DNA from: CAYOXM01 sp964407925
GTDB lineage: Bacteria; Patescibacteriota; Patescibacteriia; SG8-24
Assembly: GCA_964407925.1 (NCBI GenBank)
Contig: CAYOXM010000008.1
Coordinates: forward strand, 1 to 54,777
Reading direction: 5' to 3'
DNA: 54,777 nucleotides
Below, one piece after another: positions 16,450 to 24,289 of the stretch. Positions within the stretch are counted from its first letter, which is position 1. Each line of letters begins with the position of its first letter. Under the pieces are notes generated by a model. It was not told the DNA's origin and did not search any database. It worked only from the letters and a program-made list of their open reading frames with translations. Both the position numbers and the translations under genes were made by a program.

Positions 16450-18336
16450 TTAGCGGCGAGACGGGCGGAAGAACCGCTGCTTCTTCTGCCGTCGGTGCGG
16501 GCGCTTCTTCCGGTCCTGCGGGAAGAGCTCCTGCATCCAGCGCGAGGGGACCGCGTGCAGGTTGCGCGCGTAGAGCCGCGTCGTTTCAACGAGCTCCGCG
16601 GCGACCGCGTGGCGCGGCGGTTCGACGTACACGCTCGAACCGGGATGGATGGCGATGCCGTCGCGCTTGCGCGAGCGGTAGCTCTTCCCGTCGACGTTGG
16701 TCAGCAGGTTTGCCGCGAGTCCCGCCGCGATCGAGCGTCCGACCTCCTCGGGATGCGAACCCGTCGAGATGACGAATCCGCGCTCCTTGAGGATGGCGGC
16801 GATCTGCGCCGATACCGCCTCGATTTCCTCGAGCGCGCGCAGGTGGAGGAAATTCTCCGCCGCGAACGCCGCGCCGTTCTCGCCCTGCTTGCGCCAGGCG
16901 CGCACGACGTTGAGGAGCGTGAGGAAGTCCGAGCGACGGTCGCGGAACCGCCTGTGGCGGTCGTCGGCCTTCTCCTCCTCGCCGGGCGGGCGGATGAACA
17001 CCGGCCGCGTCGAGAACGACGCAGCGACGGTGATGACCGGCGCGATGCAGCCGTAGCGCTTCGCCTCGACCACCATCTTCGTGACGGTGGGCGGGAGCGG
17101 GATGTCGCTCATCAGCCGGCCGAGCTCGGTCAGCTCGCCCTTGTCGTCGAGCGCGCCGAGCACCTCGAGGGTGTCCTTGGCGTTCTCCCAGAACGCGGGC
17201 TCCGGGGGGTCGAGGAAGCCGAATCCGAGGATGCGGTCTTCGTCGAATCCCATCGCGCGCATCTGGAGGTACGACTGGTCGAGGTTCGAGCGGCGGATCT
17301 CCGGCTCGGTGAACGCGCGCCGGCGCCGGTAGTCGCGTTCGCGATAGAGGCGGACGCAGATGCCGGGCGCCGTGCGTCCGGCCCGACCGGCGCGCTGGTC
17401 GCAGCCCGCGCGCGAATGGTCGACGACCTTGAGGGCCGAGACCGACGTGCCGGGGCGGAAGCGCATCTCCTTGATCTTGCCGGTGTCGACGACGCCCGTG
17501 ACGCCGTCGAGCGTGATCGAGGTCTCGGCGACGTTCGTCGCGACGATGACGCTCCGACCGGTGCGCGTGAACACCGCCATCTGCTCCTCCGGCGACTGGT
17601 TGCCATAGAGGGGGAGGATGGCGGCGTCCGTCTCCTTGCGGCCGAACAGTTCGATCATGTCGCGGATGGACGCGTAGTCGGGGACGAACACGAGGACGTC
17701 GCCATCGGTGCGGCCGAGCAGGTCGCGCGAGGCGTCGACCGCGGCCATGACGAAATCGTCGGGCTCGCGGTCGAGGTACTCGATTGTCACCGGATGCACG
17801 CGCCCTTCGGCGCGGACGATCGGGGCGTCGAAGTACGCGGCGACCCTGCCGTCGTCCATCGTCGCCGACATCACGACCACCTTCAGGTCGGGACGCCGCG
17901 GCATCAGCTCGCGCACGAGCGCGAGCAGCAGGTCCTGGTTGACGTTGCGTTCGTGAATCTCGTCGAGGATGACTGCCGAGTACCGCCTGAGCAGCGGGTC
18001 CGCGAGCAGTTCGCGGAGCAGGATGCCCTCGGTCATGTACTTGAGCCGCGTTTCCGGTCCGGTGCGGTTCTCGTGGCGGATCTGGTAGCCGACGAGGCCG
18101 CCGAGGTCCGACGCGAGTTCGCGGCTGACGTAATCGGCGACGCTCACCGCGGCGATGCGCCGCGGTTCGGTGATGCCGATCATGCCGAGCTCGCCGTAGC
18201 CGGCCTCGAGCAGGAAGCGGGGGACGAGCGTCGTCTTTCCGCTGCCGGTCTCGCCGACGATGACGACCGACTGATGGTGCCGCAGGACGCCCAGGACGTC
18301 CTCGCGTTTCGCATGGACGGGGAGCTTTTCGTTCAC
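16450..18336 (-). CDS. DEAH-box ATP-dependent helicase (HrpA/HrpB type)
   Basis: 628 aa. Start is GTG 18336, preceded by CGGAGG at 6 nt; the longer frame begins upstream of the promoter whose -10 is at 18410, so it cannot be used. Motifs by residue: Walker A GETGSGKT 28-35, DEIH 125-128, SAT 157-159, motif VI QRAGRAGR 314-321, then HA2-like winged-helix and a C-terminal OB-like part with a basic tail (KKRPHRRQKKQRF). DEAH helicases of this class unwind RNA and can act on stalled ribosomes or mRNA. Shorter than E. coli HrpA. The specific partner is unknown. Confidence 0.9.
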   Translation of the reverse strand: MNEKLPVHAKREDVLGVLRHHQSVVIVGETGSGKTTLVPRFLLEAGYGELGMIGITEPRRIAAVSVADYVSRELASDLGGLVGYQIRHENRTGPETRLKYMTEGILLRELLADPLLRRYSAVILDEIHERNVNQDLLLALVRELMPRRPDLKVVVMSATMDDGRVAAYFDAPIVRAEGRVHPVTIEYLDREPDDFVMAAVDASRDLLGRTDGDVLVFVPDYASIRDMIELFGRKETDAAILPLYGNQSPEEQMAVFTRTGRSVIVATNVAETSITLDGVTGVVDTGKIKEMRFRPGTSVSALKVVDHSRAGCDQRAGRAGRTAPGICVRLYRERDYRRRRAFTEPEIRRSNLDQSYLQMRAMGFDEDRILGFGFLDPPEPAFWENAKDTLEVLGALDDKGELTELGRLMSDIPLPPTVTKMVVEAKRYGCIAPVITVAASFSTRPVFIRPPGEEEKADDRHRRFRDRRSDFLTLLNVVRAWRKQGENGAAFAAENFLHLRALEEIEAVSAQIAAILKERGFVISTGSHPEEVGRSIAAGLAANLLTNVDGKSYRSRKRDGIAIHPGSSVYVEPPRHAVAAELVETTRLYARNLHAVPSRWMQELFPQDRKKRPHRRQKKQRFFRPSRR

Positions 18337-18409
18337 GGCAGGCCTCCGTTGCATGTGCGGTGGAAAGGGCATTCCCGGGACGCGCAGAAGGCGCGCGAGG
18401 GAACGTGGA

Positions 18410-18438
18410 AGCGTAGCGGATAAACGCGCCATCGTCAA
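18410..18438 (-). promoter_or_regulatory. Helicase promoter, minus strand
   Basis: Minus-strand TTGACG (18433-18438), 17-nt spacer, TACGCT (18410-18415). It rules out the upstream ATG codons as starts. Confidence 0.65.
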
Positions 18439-18462
18439 TCGTTCGTTCCGCGAAACGGCGAA

Positions 18463-18488
18463 ACCGCCCCGCAGTACTGCGGGGCGGT
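18463..18488 (-). terminator. Perfect 26-bp palindrome, probable terminator
   Basis: ACCGCCCCGCAGT followed by its exact complement (18463-18488), then TTTCGCCGTTTCG on the minus strand. Ends the two-gene secreted-protein unit. Confidence 0.7.
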
Positions 18489-18512
18489 CGAGCCGGCTTG
18501 CCGTGGCCGTTT

Positions 18513-19034
18513 TCAGTTTTCGATCTTGATTTCGTCGAAGGACACCTTGTCGCTCGCCGAGCCCCAGAACGACTGGTCGGTGAGGTCGACGCGCTGGATG
18601 TTGACGAGTCCGGTCGCGTTCAGCTTCGCCCACTGGTCATAGTAGGCGTTCTGATTCACCGTCCTCGTCGCATACGAGACGTTGTCGTACTTGATCGAAT
18701 AATCGACCGTCGCCGTGGCGTTGCGGCTGGGAATGAACGCGCTCGCGAATTCGGGGTAATAGACGGGAGCCGGATTCGTCCATGACCCGTAGTTCATCGC
18801 GCCGAAATTCCTGTAGACGTACGTCCACTGCGCCATCTTCGGTGCCGTGCAAGCCGTCCAGATCTTGCCGCAGTAGCCCTGTCCCCAGTCGTAGTGCCAG
18901 TATGCGGAAGGGCCGCCAGACGAGAAGTATGCGCCGCCGTTCGCCATGACGTACGTTCCGGCGGCCGACGTGGGGAACGCAGCCGCGAGCGCGGCGACGG
19001 CGAGCGCGGCGGAGAGGATATTCCTGATGCGCAT
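18513..19034 (-). CDS. Secreted protein with golvesin-like C-terminal domain
   Basis: 173 aa. Signal peptide with hydrophobic ILSAALAVAALAAA and probable cleavage after AAG/SAA near residue 25. The mature part is rich in Tyr, Trp and Asn. Its second half (about 80-173) has a beta-sandwich pattern: ASAFIPSRNATATVDYSIKYD, then VNQNAYYDQWAKL, then VQRVDL-like and DKVSFDEIKI at the end. This order resembles the golvesin/Xly carbohydrate-binding type domain. Two Cys at about 55 and 62 may form a disulfide. Second gene of an operon, 5 nt after the upstream gene. Domain call is moderate. Confidence 0.55.
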   Translation of the reverse strand: MRIRNILSAALAVAALAAAFPTSAAGTYVMANGGAYFSSGGPSAYWHYDWGQGYCGKIWTACTAPKMAQWTYVYRNFGAMNYGSWTNPAPVYYPEFASAFIPSRNATATVDYSIKYDNVSYATRTVNQNAYYDQWAKLNATGLVNIQRVDLTDQSFWGSASDKVSFDEIKIEN

Positions 19035-19039
19035 AGCCG

Positions 19040-19795
19040 TCAGCGGGTCAGCGTGTTCGTGTAGCTCGCGAGCGATCCGTCGGCGTTCAGTGCCACTTGG
19101 ACGAACGGCGGCAGGCCCGATTCCTTCATCGGGGTCGAGAAGTCGTCCCAGCGGAAGAAATACGTCTGCTTGCCCTTGTTGTCCTCGAGCGGATGGAGCG
19201 ACGGCCGCCGCTCGGCGAAATCAGGCATTTCCGCGAGCACGTACGCCTCCGCCTTCGCGCGCAGTTCGGCGACGGTCAGGCGTTCCGTTCCAGCCTTCGG
19301 TGCCGTCGGATGCCAATCCGGACCCGGACCAGCTTGGACAAGAACGTCGTTCGCGGGGTCGATCCAGTACTCGAAATCATGGTCGTCGACATAGGTTTCA
19401 ATGCGTCGTCCGTCGTCGTCGGCGTACGGATTCGGGCCCGTCGAGCGGTAGTCGACGCGGAGTCCGCGATTCTTGCGGAAGGACCGGATGTGGCTCAGTG
19501 CGTTGTCCCGCTTCTCCTTCGGCCGAGCGCCGAAAGCGTCGATCACGTTCACGACGTCGTCGTGCATGGCCTTTGCCTTTTCCGCAGAGGCGCCGCACAG
19601 GCGTTTGCCGCCGCGCCCGTCCTCTTCGACGCAGCCGCCCTCGGCTTCTCGTCGTGATGCGGCATCGAGACTCGAAAGCATTTCTTTCGCGGAAGTCGAA
19701 ACGGGAACCATACGGCGTTCGGCCGACACGGCGGTCGCGGTGGCGCCAGCGGCGACAAGTCCGGCGAGGACGAGCAGGGTCTTCGTTGACCGCAT
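19040..19795 (-). CDS. Secreted hypothetical protein, PepSY-like C-terminus
   Basis: 251 aa with signal peptide (LLVLAGLVAAGATATAVSA). The mature part has two Cys (GGCVEEDGRGGKRLCG), a helical region, then a segment with DFEYWIDPANDVLVQAG, LTVAELRAKAEAYVLAE and a final QVALNADGSLASYTNTL. Strand-then-helix-then-strand with a terminal NxDGSLxSY is reminiscent of PepSY/YpeB modules, which bind or inhibit extracellular peptidases. That match is by pattern only. First gene of a two-gene operon with the golvesin-like protein, driven by the promoter at 19841-19869. Confidence 0.5.
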   Translation of the reverse strand: MRSTKTLLVLAGLVAAGATATAVSAERRMVPVSTSAKEMLSSLDAASRREAEGGCVEEDGRGGKRLCGASAEKAKAMHDDVVNVIDAFGARPKEKRDNALSHIRSFRKNRGLRVDYRSTGPNPYADDDGRRIETYVDDHDFEYWIDPANDVLVQAGPGPDWHPTAPKAGTERLTVAELRAKAEAYVLAEMPDFAERRPSLHPLEDNKGKQTYFFRWDDFSTPMKESGLPPFVQVALNADGSLASYTNTLTR

Positions 19796-19840
19796 AAGTC
19801 AGTGATGAGTTATGAATGAGCCCCGGCCGGGTCACAGGCG

Positions 19841-19869
19841 AGAGTAGGGAAGGAGCAAAAAAGTGTCAA
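19841..19869 (-). promoter_or_regulatory. Promoter of the secreted-protein operon
   Basis: Minus-strand TTGACA (19864-19869), 17-nt spacer, TACTCT (19841-19846). The -35 is one arm of a perfect inverted repeat AAAAAGTGTCAA / TTGACACTTTTT spanning 19859-19884, which could be an operator or a terminator for the gene upstream. Confidence 0.7.
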
Positions 19870-19910
19870 GCGATTGACACTTTTTATGAAAAACGTGCTT
19901 TTTAAGGCAA

Positions 19911-19944
19911 AAAAAGACACCGCCGGAGCGATGTCTCGGCGGTG
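19911..19944 (-). terminator. Rho-independent terminator, minus strand
   Basis: CACCGCCG (19918-19925) pairs with CGGCGGTG (19937-19944); on the minus strand it is followed by TCTTTTTTT. Confidence 0.9.
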
Positions 19945-19951
19945 TGGATAA

Positions 19952-20350
19952 CTACTCGGCGGCGATCGGCTCACCGCGGCGTCGAAGGCCCTTGCGGACC
20001 GTGAGGAGGAACGGGGTCTCCTCGTCGTTGTTGGCGATGAGCCTGTACTCCGTACCGCCGTCGGCCCTGGCCCGCGGGCGCGGGTCGAGCGTGAACGGGA
20101 CGCGCGGTGCGGGTTTCCGCGCCTGGCGCTCGCGCATCTGTCGCGCGAACGGCGTGTCGCCGAGCGCGGTGAACAGGTCCGCGATCGTGAGGCAGCGGTC
20201 CGTATCACGCCGCTGCATCGGCGGTTTGGCCGGGGGAACGTCGCCTGCCGCCTTTGCGGCGATTTCGGCGCACTCGTCCCAGCCCCTGTCGATGTCGTTC
20301 ATGTACGCCTCGTCCATCCCTGCTTGACGGCGTCGTGCTGCATGGTCCAT
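19952..20350 (-). CDS. Hypothetical basic protein, 132 aa
   Basis: Not recognised. Start ATG 20350 has GAGGAGGAG upstream; the longer in-frame TTG at 20431 is the -35 hexamer of its promoter. The protein is soluble, with a helical N-terminus containing Cys (DRGWDECAEIAAK), a segment DRCLTIADLFTALGDTPFARQMRERQARKP, and a basic C-terminal part (LTVRKGLRRRGEP). No signal peptide. It has its own strong promoter and terminator and lies in tandem with the next minus-strand orphan. Confidence 0.6.
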   Translation of the reverse strand: MDHAARRRQAGMDEAYMNDIDRGWDECAEIAAKAAGDVPPAKPPMQRRDTDRCLTIADLFTALGDTPFARQMRERQARKPAPRVPFTLDPRPRARADGGTEYRLIANNDEETPFLLTVRKGLRRRGEPIAAE

Positions 20351-20402
20351 GGTGTCTCCTCCTCGTGCTTTCGGCGTTCGCCTGCGCTTTCGCAGTGCGA
20401 AA

Positions 20403-20431
20403 AAAGTAGCAGGTTTTTGCCGTTTTGTCAA
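20403..20431 (-). promoter_or_regulatory. Sigma70 promoter, minus strand
   Basis: TTGACA (20426-20431), 17-nt spacer ending TGC, TACTTT (20403-20408). Confidence 0.75.
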
Positions 20432-20460
20432 TCGTGACGGACATGTCTCGAAACGTGAAA

Positions 20461-20488
20461 GCCCCCACCGACAAGCGTCGGTGGGGGC
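20461..20488 (-). terminator. Strong hairpin terminator, minus strand
   Basis: GCCCCCACCGAC (20461-20472) pairs perfectly with GTCGGTGGGGGC (20477-20488); a short T-run follows on the minus strand. Confidence 0.8.
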
Positions 20489-20494
20489 TTCGTG

Positions 20495-21031
20495 TCAGGC
20501 CGCTCGGGCCTGGCTCCTGCGGAACGTCGGCTGAATCCGACCGGCGTGACGCATGAACTGCGTCGGCGACTTGGTCGTGTCCTTCCAGCAGGCGTACCCG
20601 CCAGTGCCGTTGTCGGGCCGCGGGTCGACCGCGGGGTCGTTGTGCGACCAATGCCAGCCGCTGATCGCCGTCGGTCCGACATCCTCCTCGGTGGTCTCGT
20701 CGACGTCGGTCGGCTGGACCGTGCTTCGGACGTGAGAGGCGGGCTCGGCGTCGTCCGTGAACGAAACGTAGTCGTCACCGAACGGGTCGTAGAGCGAATC
20801 GCTCTCCTCGTCCTCCTCGGCCTGGATGGCGATCTCCTCGGGGGTGAGGGGGCCGCGGTCGACGAGCCGGGGGAGCGGGGCGCGGTAGGCGCCGTTGCCG
20901 AGCCGGATCATGACCTCGGTGAGGTCCGCGCCCTCGTCCTCGAGGCGGACGAAATCCTCGCCTTCCTGGCTCTTGAACCAGGAGTAAGCCTCGCTGAGCT
21001 GCGCGTACGACAGGTTACGGTTTCCGGACAT
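20495..21031 (-). CDS. Hypothetical acidic protein, 178 aa
   Basis: Not recognised. ATG 21031 has GGAGG upstream; the extension to 21094 is unlikely. The N-terminal third is a helical unit (LSYAQLSEAYSWFKSQEGEDFVRL) followed by a very acidic low-complexity stretch (about 75-130, EEDEESDSLYDPFGDDY) and a C-terminal part with Trp and His (ISGWHWSHNDPAVD) ending in a basic tail. No membrane segment or signal. It has a consensus promoter and a long terminator, so it is probably well expressed. Confidence 0.6.
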   Translation of the reverse strand: MSGNRNLSYAQLSEAYSWFKSQEGEDFVRLEDEGADLTEVMIRLGNGAYRAPLPRLVDRGPLTPEEIAIQAEEDEESDSLYDPFGDDYVSFTDDAEPASHVRSTVQPTDVDETTEEDVGPTAISGWHWSHNDPAVDPRPDNGTGGYACWKDTTKSPTQFMRHAGRIQPTFRRSQARAA

Positions 21032-21119
21032 TTCAGACCTCCGTCGATGCGGTTGATGGTGGGTTGAACGAGCGGTTTTTTCGGTGTCGGGCACGATTCA
21101 TCATCGTGTCACGAACATG

Positions 21120-21148
21120 ACTATAGCATAATTTTTGCTTTTTGTCAA
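21120..21148 (-). promoter_or_regulatory. Consensus promoter, minus strand
   Basis: TTGACA (21143-21148), 17-nt AT-rich spacer ending TGC, TATAGT (21120-21125). Among the best promoters in the window. Confidence 0.85.
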
Positions 21149-21184
21149 GGCTTTTTGACAGATTTCGTTCCGCCTTATTTCACC

Positions 21185-21213
21185 TTGCCCGACCCCCGGC
21201 CATGCGGTATCGT
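21185..21213 (+). promoter_or_regulatory. holB promoter, predicted leaderless
   Basis: TTGCCC (21185-21190), 17-nt spacer, TATCGT (21208-21213), then 9 nt to ATG 21223. A perfect TTGACA also occurs a little upstream but with poor -10 spacing. Confidence 0.6.
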
Positions 21214-21222
21214 TCGGCCTGT

Positions 21223-22230
21223 ATGAAGAAACCGCAGGCGCTTTTCGAGACCCGCGCCGTCCCCACGGGACGCCCGCCCGCCATCGGCAATCAGCGCGTC
21301 CGTGACTTCCTCCAGCGGGCGGTCACGGCAGACCGTCTCGCGCACGCGCTCCTCTTCGTGGGTCCCGACGGCGTCGGCAAGATGACCGCCGCGCGCGAAT
21401 TCGCCGCCGCGCTCCTCGGCGTCGATACGCCGGAAAACCATCCGGATTTTTTCCTCATCGAGCGCGAACGCGACAGGAAGACCGGCAAGCTCCACGGATC
21501 CATCGTCATCGAACAGGTGCAGGCGCTCACCGGACGTCTCGCGCTCGGATCGTTCATGGGCGGTTGGAAGGTCTGCGTCCTCGACGGTGCCGACCTCCTG
21601 AAGGACGCCGCCGCGAACGCCCTCCTCAAGACCCTCGAAGAGCCGCGCCCGAAGACCGTGCTCGTGCTGCTCGCGAATTCAGCCGAGGACGTCCTGCCCA
21701 CCGTCCGTTCCCGCTGCCAAGTGCTCCGTTTCGGCCGCGTCCCGACCGCGCTCATCGCCGGCTCCCTCGCGAGCCGCGGCGCCACGCCGGCGAAGGCGGA
21801 ACTCTACGCCCGCCTGTCTGACGGCCGTCCCGGCGTCGCGTACGCGTTCGCCGAGGATCCCGCGGCGCTCGACGGGATGTTCGCCATGCGCGACGCGATT
21901 CTCGGATTCGTCGGCGCGCCCGTCGCCGACCGTTGGGCGGCGATCGAACGGTTCATCCCCGCGAAACTCCCGTTCCAGGAATCGGCAGACCGCGCCCGCG
22001 CCTTTCTCGACGTCGCCGCGGAAATTCTCCGCGACGTGCTCCTCCTTGCGACCGGGCGGCGCGACGGCATCGTCCATGTCGACGTCCGCGACCGTCTCGA
22101 GTCGCTCGCTTCAGCGCTCGGACCGAAGAAGGCCGCCGCGGCGGCCGAGGCGCTTGCCGCCAGCCGGCGTCTCATCGACGACAACGTGAATCCCCGCACG
22201 GTCCTCGAACGTTTCGCGCTTTCCCTCTGA
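21223..22230 (+). CDS. holB: DNA polymerase III delta-prime subunit
   Basis: 335 aa clamp-loader AAA+ subunit that helps place the sliding clamp on DNA. Visible are the N-terminal IGNQRVRDFLQRAV and RLAHALLFVGPDGVGK, the DLLKDAAANALLKTLEEPRPKTVLVLL core, and the SRC motif (VRSRCQVLRFG). Walker A is degenerate, with Met after the Lys (GPDGVGKM, 47-54), consistent with the delta-prime subunit not needing ATPase activity. The zinc-binding Cys cluster of DnaX is absent. Start ATG 21223 fits the promoter spacing; the longer frame is rejected. Confidence 0.87.
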   Translation: MKKPQALFETRAVPTGRPPAIGNQRVRDFLQRAVTADRLAHALLFVGPDGVGKMTAAREFAAALLGVDTPENHPDFFLIERERDRKTGKLHGSIVIEQVQALTGRLALGSFMGGWKVCVLDGADLLKDAAANALLKTLEEPRPKTVLVLLANSAEDVLPTVRSRCQVLRFGRVPTALIAGSLASRGATPAKAELYARLSDGRPGVAYAFAEDPAALDGMFAMRDAILGFVGAPVADRWAAIERFIPAKLPFQESADRARAFLDVAAEILRDVLLLATGRRDGIVHVDVRDRLESLASALGPKKAAAAAEALAASRRLIDDNVNPRTVLERFALSL

Positions 22231-22300
22231 CTATGGTACGATTTTTACCGTATTCGTGGGCTATTTAAGCAGGCGTTTTGCATCCGCGCCGCCTTCAGTT

Positions 22301-23380
22301 ATGACCATCAAGAACACGACCCGCATCTCGTTCGCCGCAGTCGCCGCCAGCCTGCTCCTCGTCGGTGCTGGTTGCATCTCTTTCGGTTCATCCACGTCGA
22401 CGAACACCGGCGCGGACGGCGGCATTTACAAGACCGCGACCAAGGGCGACGCGTGGATCCAGAAGATCGCCGTCCCGACGACGACGGGCGAGAAGCGCAC
22501 CATCGGCGGCGCGAACGTCACGACCATCGTCCAGGACCCGAGCGATCCGAACGCGATCTACGTCGGCACGACCGACAACGGGATGTACTACTCCTACGAC
22601 GGCGGCGAATCCTGGCTCCAGCCGTCGCAGCTTTCTCGCGGCCGCATTCCTTCGCTCGCGGTGCATCCGAAGGAGAAGTGCACGGTCTACGTCGCCATCG
22701 AGAACAAGCTGCTCAAGACAGAGGACTGCTCGCGCACGTGGAACGTGACGTACCTCGACGCGCGTCTCGACAAGCAGACGACCGCCGTCGCCGTCGACGC
22801 GTACAACCCGCAGATCGTCTGGGTCGCGAACAACTCCGGCGACGTGCTCCGCTCGTCCGACGGCGGCGCCTCATGGACGAACGTCCGTTCGTTCGAGAAT
22901 CCAGTGATCCGTCTCGCGCTCAATCCCGGCGACAGCCGCCGCGTGTACGTCGGACTCAAGACGCAGGGGCTCTGGCGGACCGATGACGGCGGACAGAACT
23001 GGATCGACCTCGGGGAGAAGTACAAGGAGTTCGCCGGCAGCCTCGATTTCTTCGACATCGCCCTCGGCGTCTCCGACCCGAACACCGTCATCATCGCGAC
23101 GAAGTACGGACTCCTTCGTTCGACCGACGGCGGAAATTCTTGGGACGACATCGAGCTCCTGACGCCGCCGGGCACGACGCTCATTTACTCCGTCGCCATC
23201 GACCCGAAGGACACCGCCGTCGTCTACTACGGCACCTCGACGACCTTCTACCGCTCGCCGAACGGCGGCGTGAACTGGGTACCGAAGAAACTCCCGAGCA
23301 CCCGCACCGCGACCTCGCTCCTCGTCGACCGGACCAATCCGAGCGTCCTGTACCTCGGCGTGACCCGTTTCAAGAATTAG
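22301..23380 (+). CDS. Asp-box (BNR/sialidase-like) beta-propeller lipoprotein
   Basis: 359 aa. Lipoprotein signal ending LLLVGAGC. The mature domain has five Asp-box repeats (SYDGGESW, SSDGGASW, TDDGGQNW, STDGGNSW, SPNGGVNW) spaced about 45-60 residues apart, the pattern of sialidase/VPS10/YCF48 propellers. Catalytic sialidase residues are not evident, so a binding or assembly role outside the membrane is more likely than hydrolysis. It lies between holB and frr. No convincing promoter or Shine-Dalgarno site was found directly upstream of ATG 22301. Confidence 0.82.
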   Translation: MTIKNTTRISFAAVAASLLLVGAGCISFGSSTSTNTGADGGIYKTATKGDAWIQKIAVPTTTGEKRTIGGANVTTIVQDPSDPNAIYVGTTDNGMYYSYDGGESWLQPSQLSRGRIPSLAVHPKEKCTVYVAIENKLLKTEDCSRTWNVTYLDARLDKQTTAVAVDAYNPQIVWVANNSGDVLRSSDGGASWTNVRSFENPVIRLALNPGDSRRVYVGLKTQGLWRTDDGGQNWIDLGEKYKEFAGSLDFFDIALGVSDPNTVIIATKYGLLRSTDGGNSWDDIELLTPPGTTLIYSVAIDPKDTAVVYYGTSTTFYRSPNGGVNWVPKKLPSTRTATSLLVDRTNPSVLYLGVTRFKN

Positions 23381-23393
23381 CTTCCGGGGAGGC

Positions 23394-23421
23394 TGGACTC
23401 CTTTTGCCGTTCCGCTAGACT
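23394..23421 (+). promoter_or_regulatory. frr promoter, predicted leaderless
   Basis: TGGACT (23394-23399), 16-nt spacer, TAGACT (23416-23421), then 10 nt to ATG 23432. Confidence 0.5.
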
Positions 23422-23431
23422 GCGAACCGTT

Positions 23432-23989
23432 ATGCCTACAGACATTCTCGCCAATTACCACGACGAATTTCAGAAGACGATCGACTTCCTGAAGACCGAC
23501 ATCGCCTCTTTGCGCACGGGTCGCGCGACGCCCGCCCTCGTCGACAGCGTCATGGTCGAGGCATACGACGCCCGCCAGCCGCTGCAGGGCCTCGCGTCCA
23601 TCTCCGCGCCCGACGCGCGCACGCTGCTCATCGAGCCGTGGGACAAGAGCATCCTCAAGAACATCGAGAAGGGGATTCAGGAGGCGAAGCTCAACGTCAA
23701 TCCGATCGTCACCGGTCAGCAGATTCGCATCTCGCTCCCGGCGCTCACGGAAGAGGGCAGGAAGAGCCTCGTGAAGATCCTCGGCGAGAAGCTCGAGCAT
23801 GCGAGGAAGAGCGTGCGAAACGTCCGCGACGAAGTGAAGGTCGCCATCACCAAGGCCGAGAAGGACAAGACCGTGAGCGAGGACGAGAAGTACCGCTTGC
23901 TCGACCAGCTCGACAAGGTCGCCGCGGGATTCAACGATCGCATCAAGAACGTCGGCGACGAGAAGGAGAAGGAAATCATGACGATGTAG
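23432..23989 (+). CDS. frr: Ribosome recycling factor
   Basis: 185 aa, normal length. It splits post-termination ribosomes together with EF-G. Hallmarks are FLKTDIASLRTGRATPALVD near the N-terminus, the central WDKSILKNIEKGI and LNVNPIVTGQQIRISLPALTEEGRK, and the C-terminal helix with VRDEVKVAITKAEKDKTVSEDEK. Identity certain. It is followed directly by a large nested palindrome and then a terminator. Confidence 0.97.
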   Translation: MPTDILANYHDEFQKTIDFLKTDIASLRTGRATPALVDSVMVEAYDARQPLQGLASISAPDARTLLIEPWDKSILKNIEKGIQEAKLNVNPIVTGQQIRISLPALTEEGRKSLVKILGEKLEHARKSVRNVRDEVKVAITKAEKDKTVSEDEKYRLLDQLDKVAAGFNDRIKNVGDEKEKEIMTM

Positions 23990-23991
23990 GG

Positions 23992-24106
23992 GAAAACCTC
24001 CCGTCTTGCGGGGGAACGACTTTCGGCGGCTCGGCCTGCGGCCGAGCCCTCGCTCCGACTCGGGTTTACCCGCCGAAAGCCGCATCCCCCGCGACGGGAG
24101 GTTTTC
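23992..24106. other. Nested-palindrome intergenic element after frr
   Basis: Outer stem GAAAACCTCCCGTC (23992-24005) plus GCGGGGG (24008-24014) pairs with CCCCCGC (24086-24092) and GACGGGAGGTTTTC (24093-24106): 21 bp with a 2-nt bulge. Inside, CTTTCGGCGG (24020-24029) pairs with CCGCCGAAAG (24070-24079), enclosing a 7-bp hairpin (24030-24046) and a CCGAG/CTCGG alternative pairing. Similar in architecture to 13331-13517. The rest of the 558-nt gap 23990-24547 holds a terminator, an AT-rich promoter region and a structured leader. Confidence 0.75.
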
Positions 24107-24128
24107 GGAAAAAAAGGGGGGAAGAACA

Positions 24129-24155
24129 GGCTGGCATTGAGTGCCGGCCTTTTTT
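24129..24155 (+). terminator. Rho-independent terminator
   Basis: GGCTGGCA (24129-24136) with TGCCGGCC (24142-24149), one G-T pair, then six T. Confidence 0.9.
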
Positions 24156-24254
24156 GTCTATCTTTAATGCCATTTTAATTGAGATGAAAGATGATTCAGG
24201 AATTTTTAAGGCTATTTTTGAGAAATAAGGCTAAGAAAATACTGTCAAAGAGTA

Positions 24255-24283
24255 TTGACAATACTGTGGATATGTGCTATAGT
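24255..24283 (+). promoter_or_regulatory. Consensus extended -10 promoter
   Basis: TTGACA (24255-24260), 17-nt spacer ending TGTGC, TATAGT (24278-24283), in an AT-rich stretch. It predicts a transcript starting near 24290 with an unusually long leader of about 258 nt. Confidence 0.88.
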
Positions 24284-24289
24284 CTCGAG

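Noticed and set aside
16495..18423. 642-codon open frame opposite the DEAH helicase
   Set aside because: It is a GC-rich antisense shadow: Arg/Glu/Asp/Val-rich with no domain, and the opposite strand carries clear helicase motifs.
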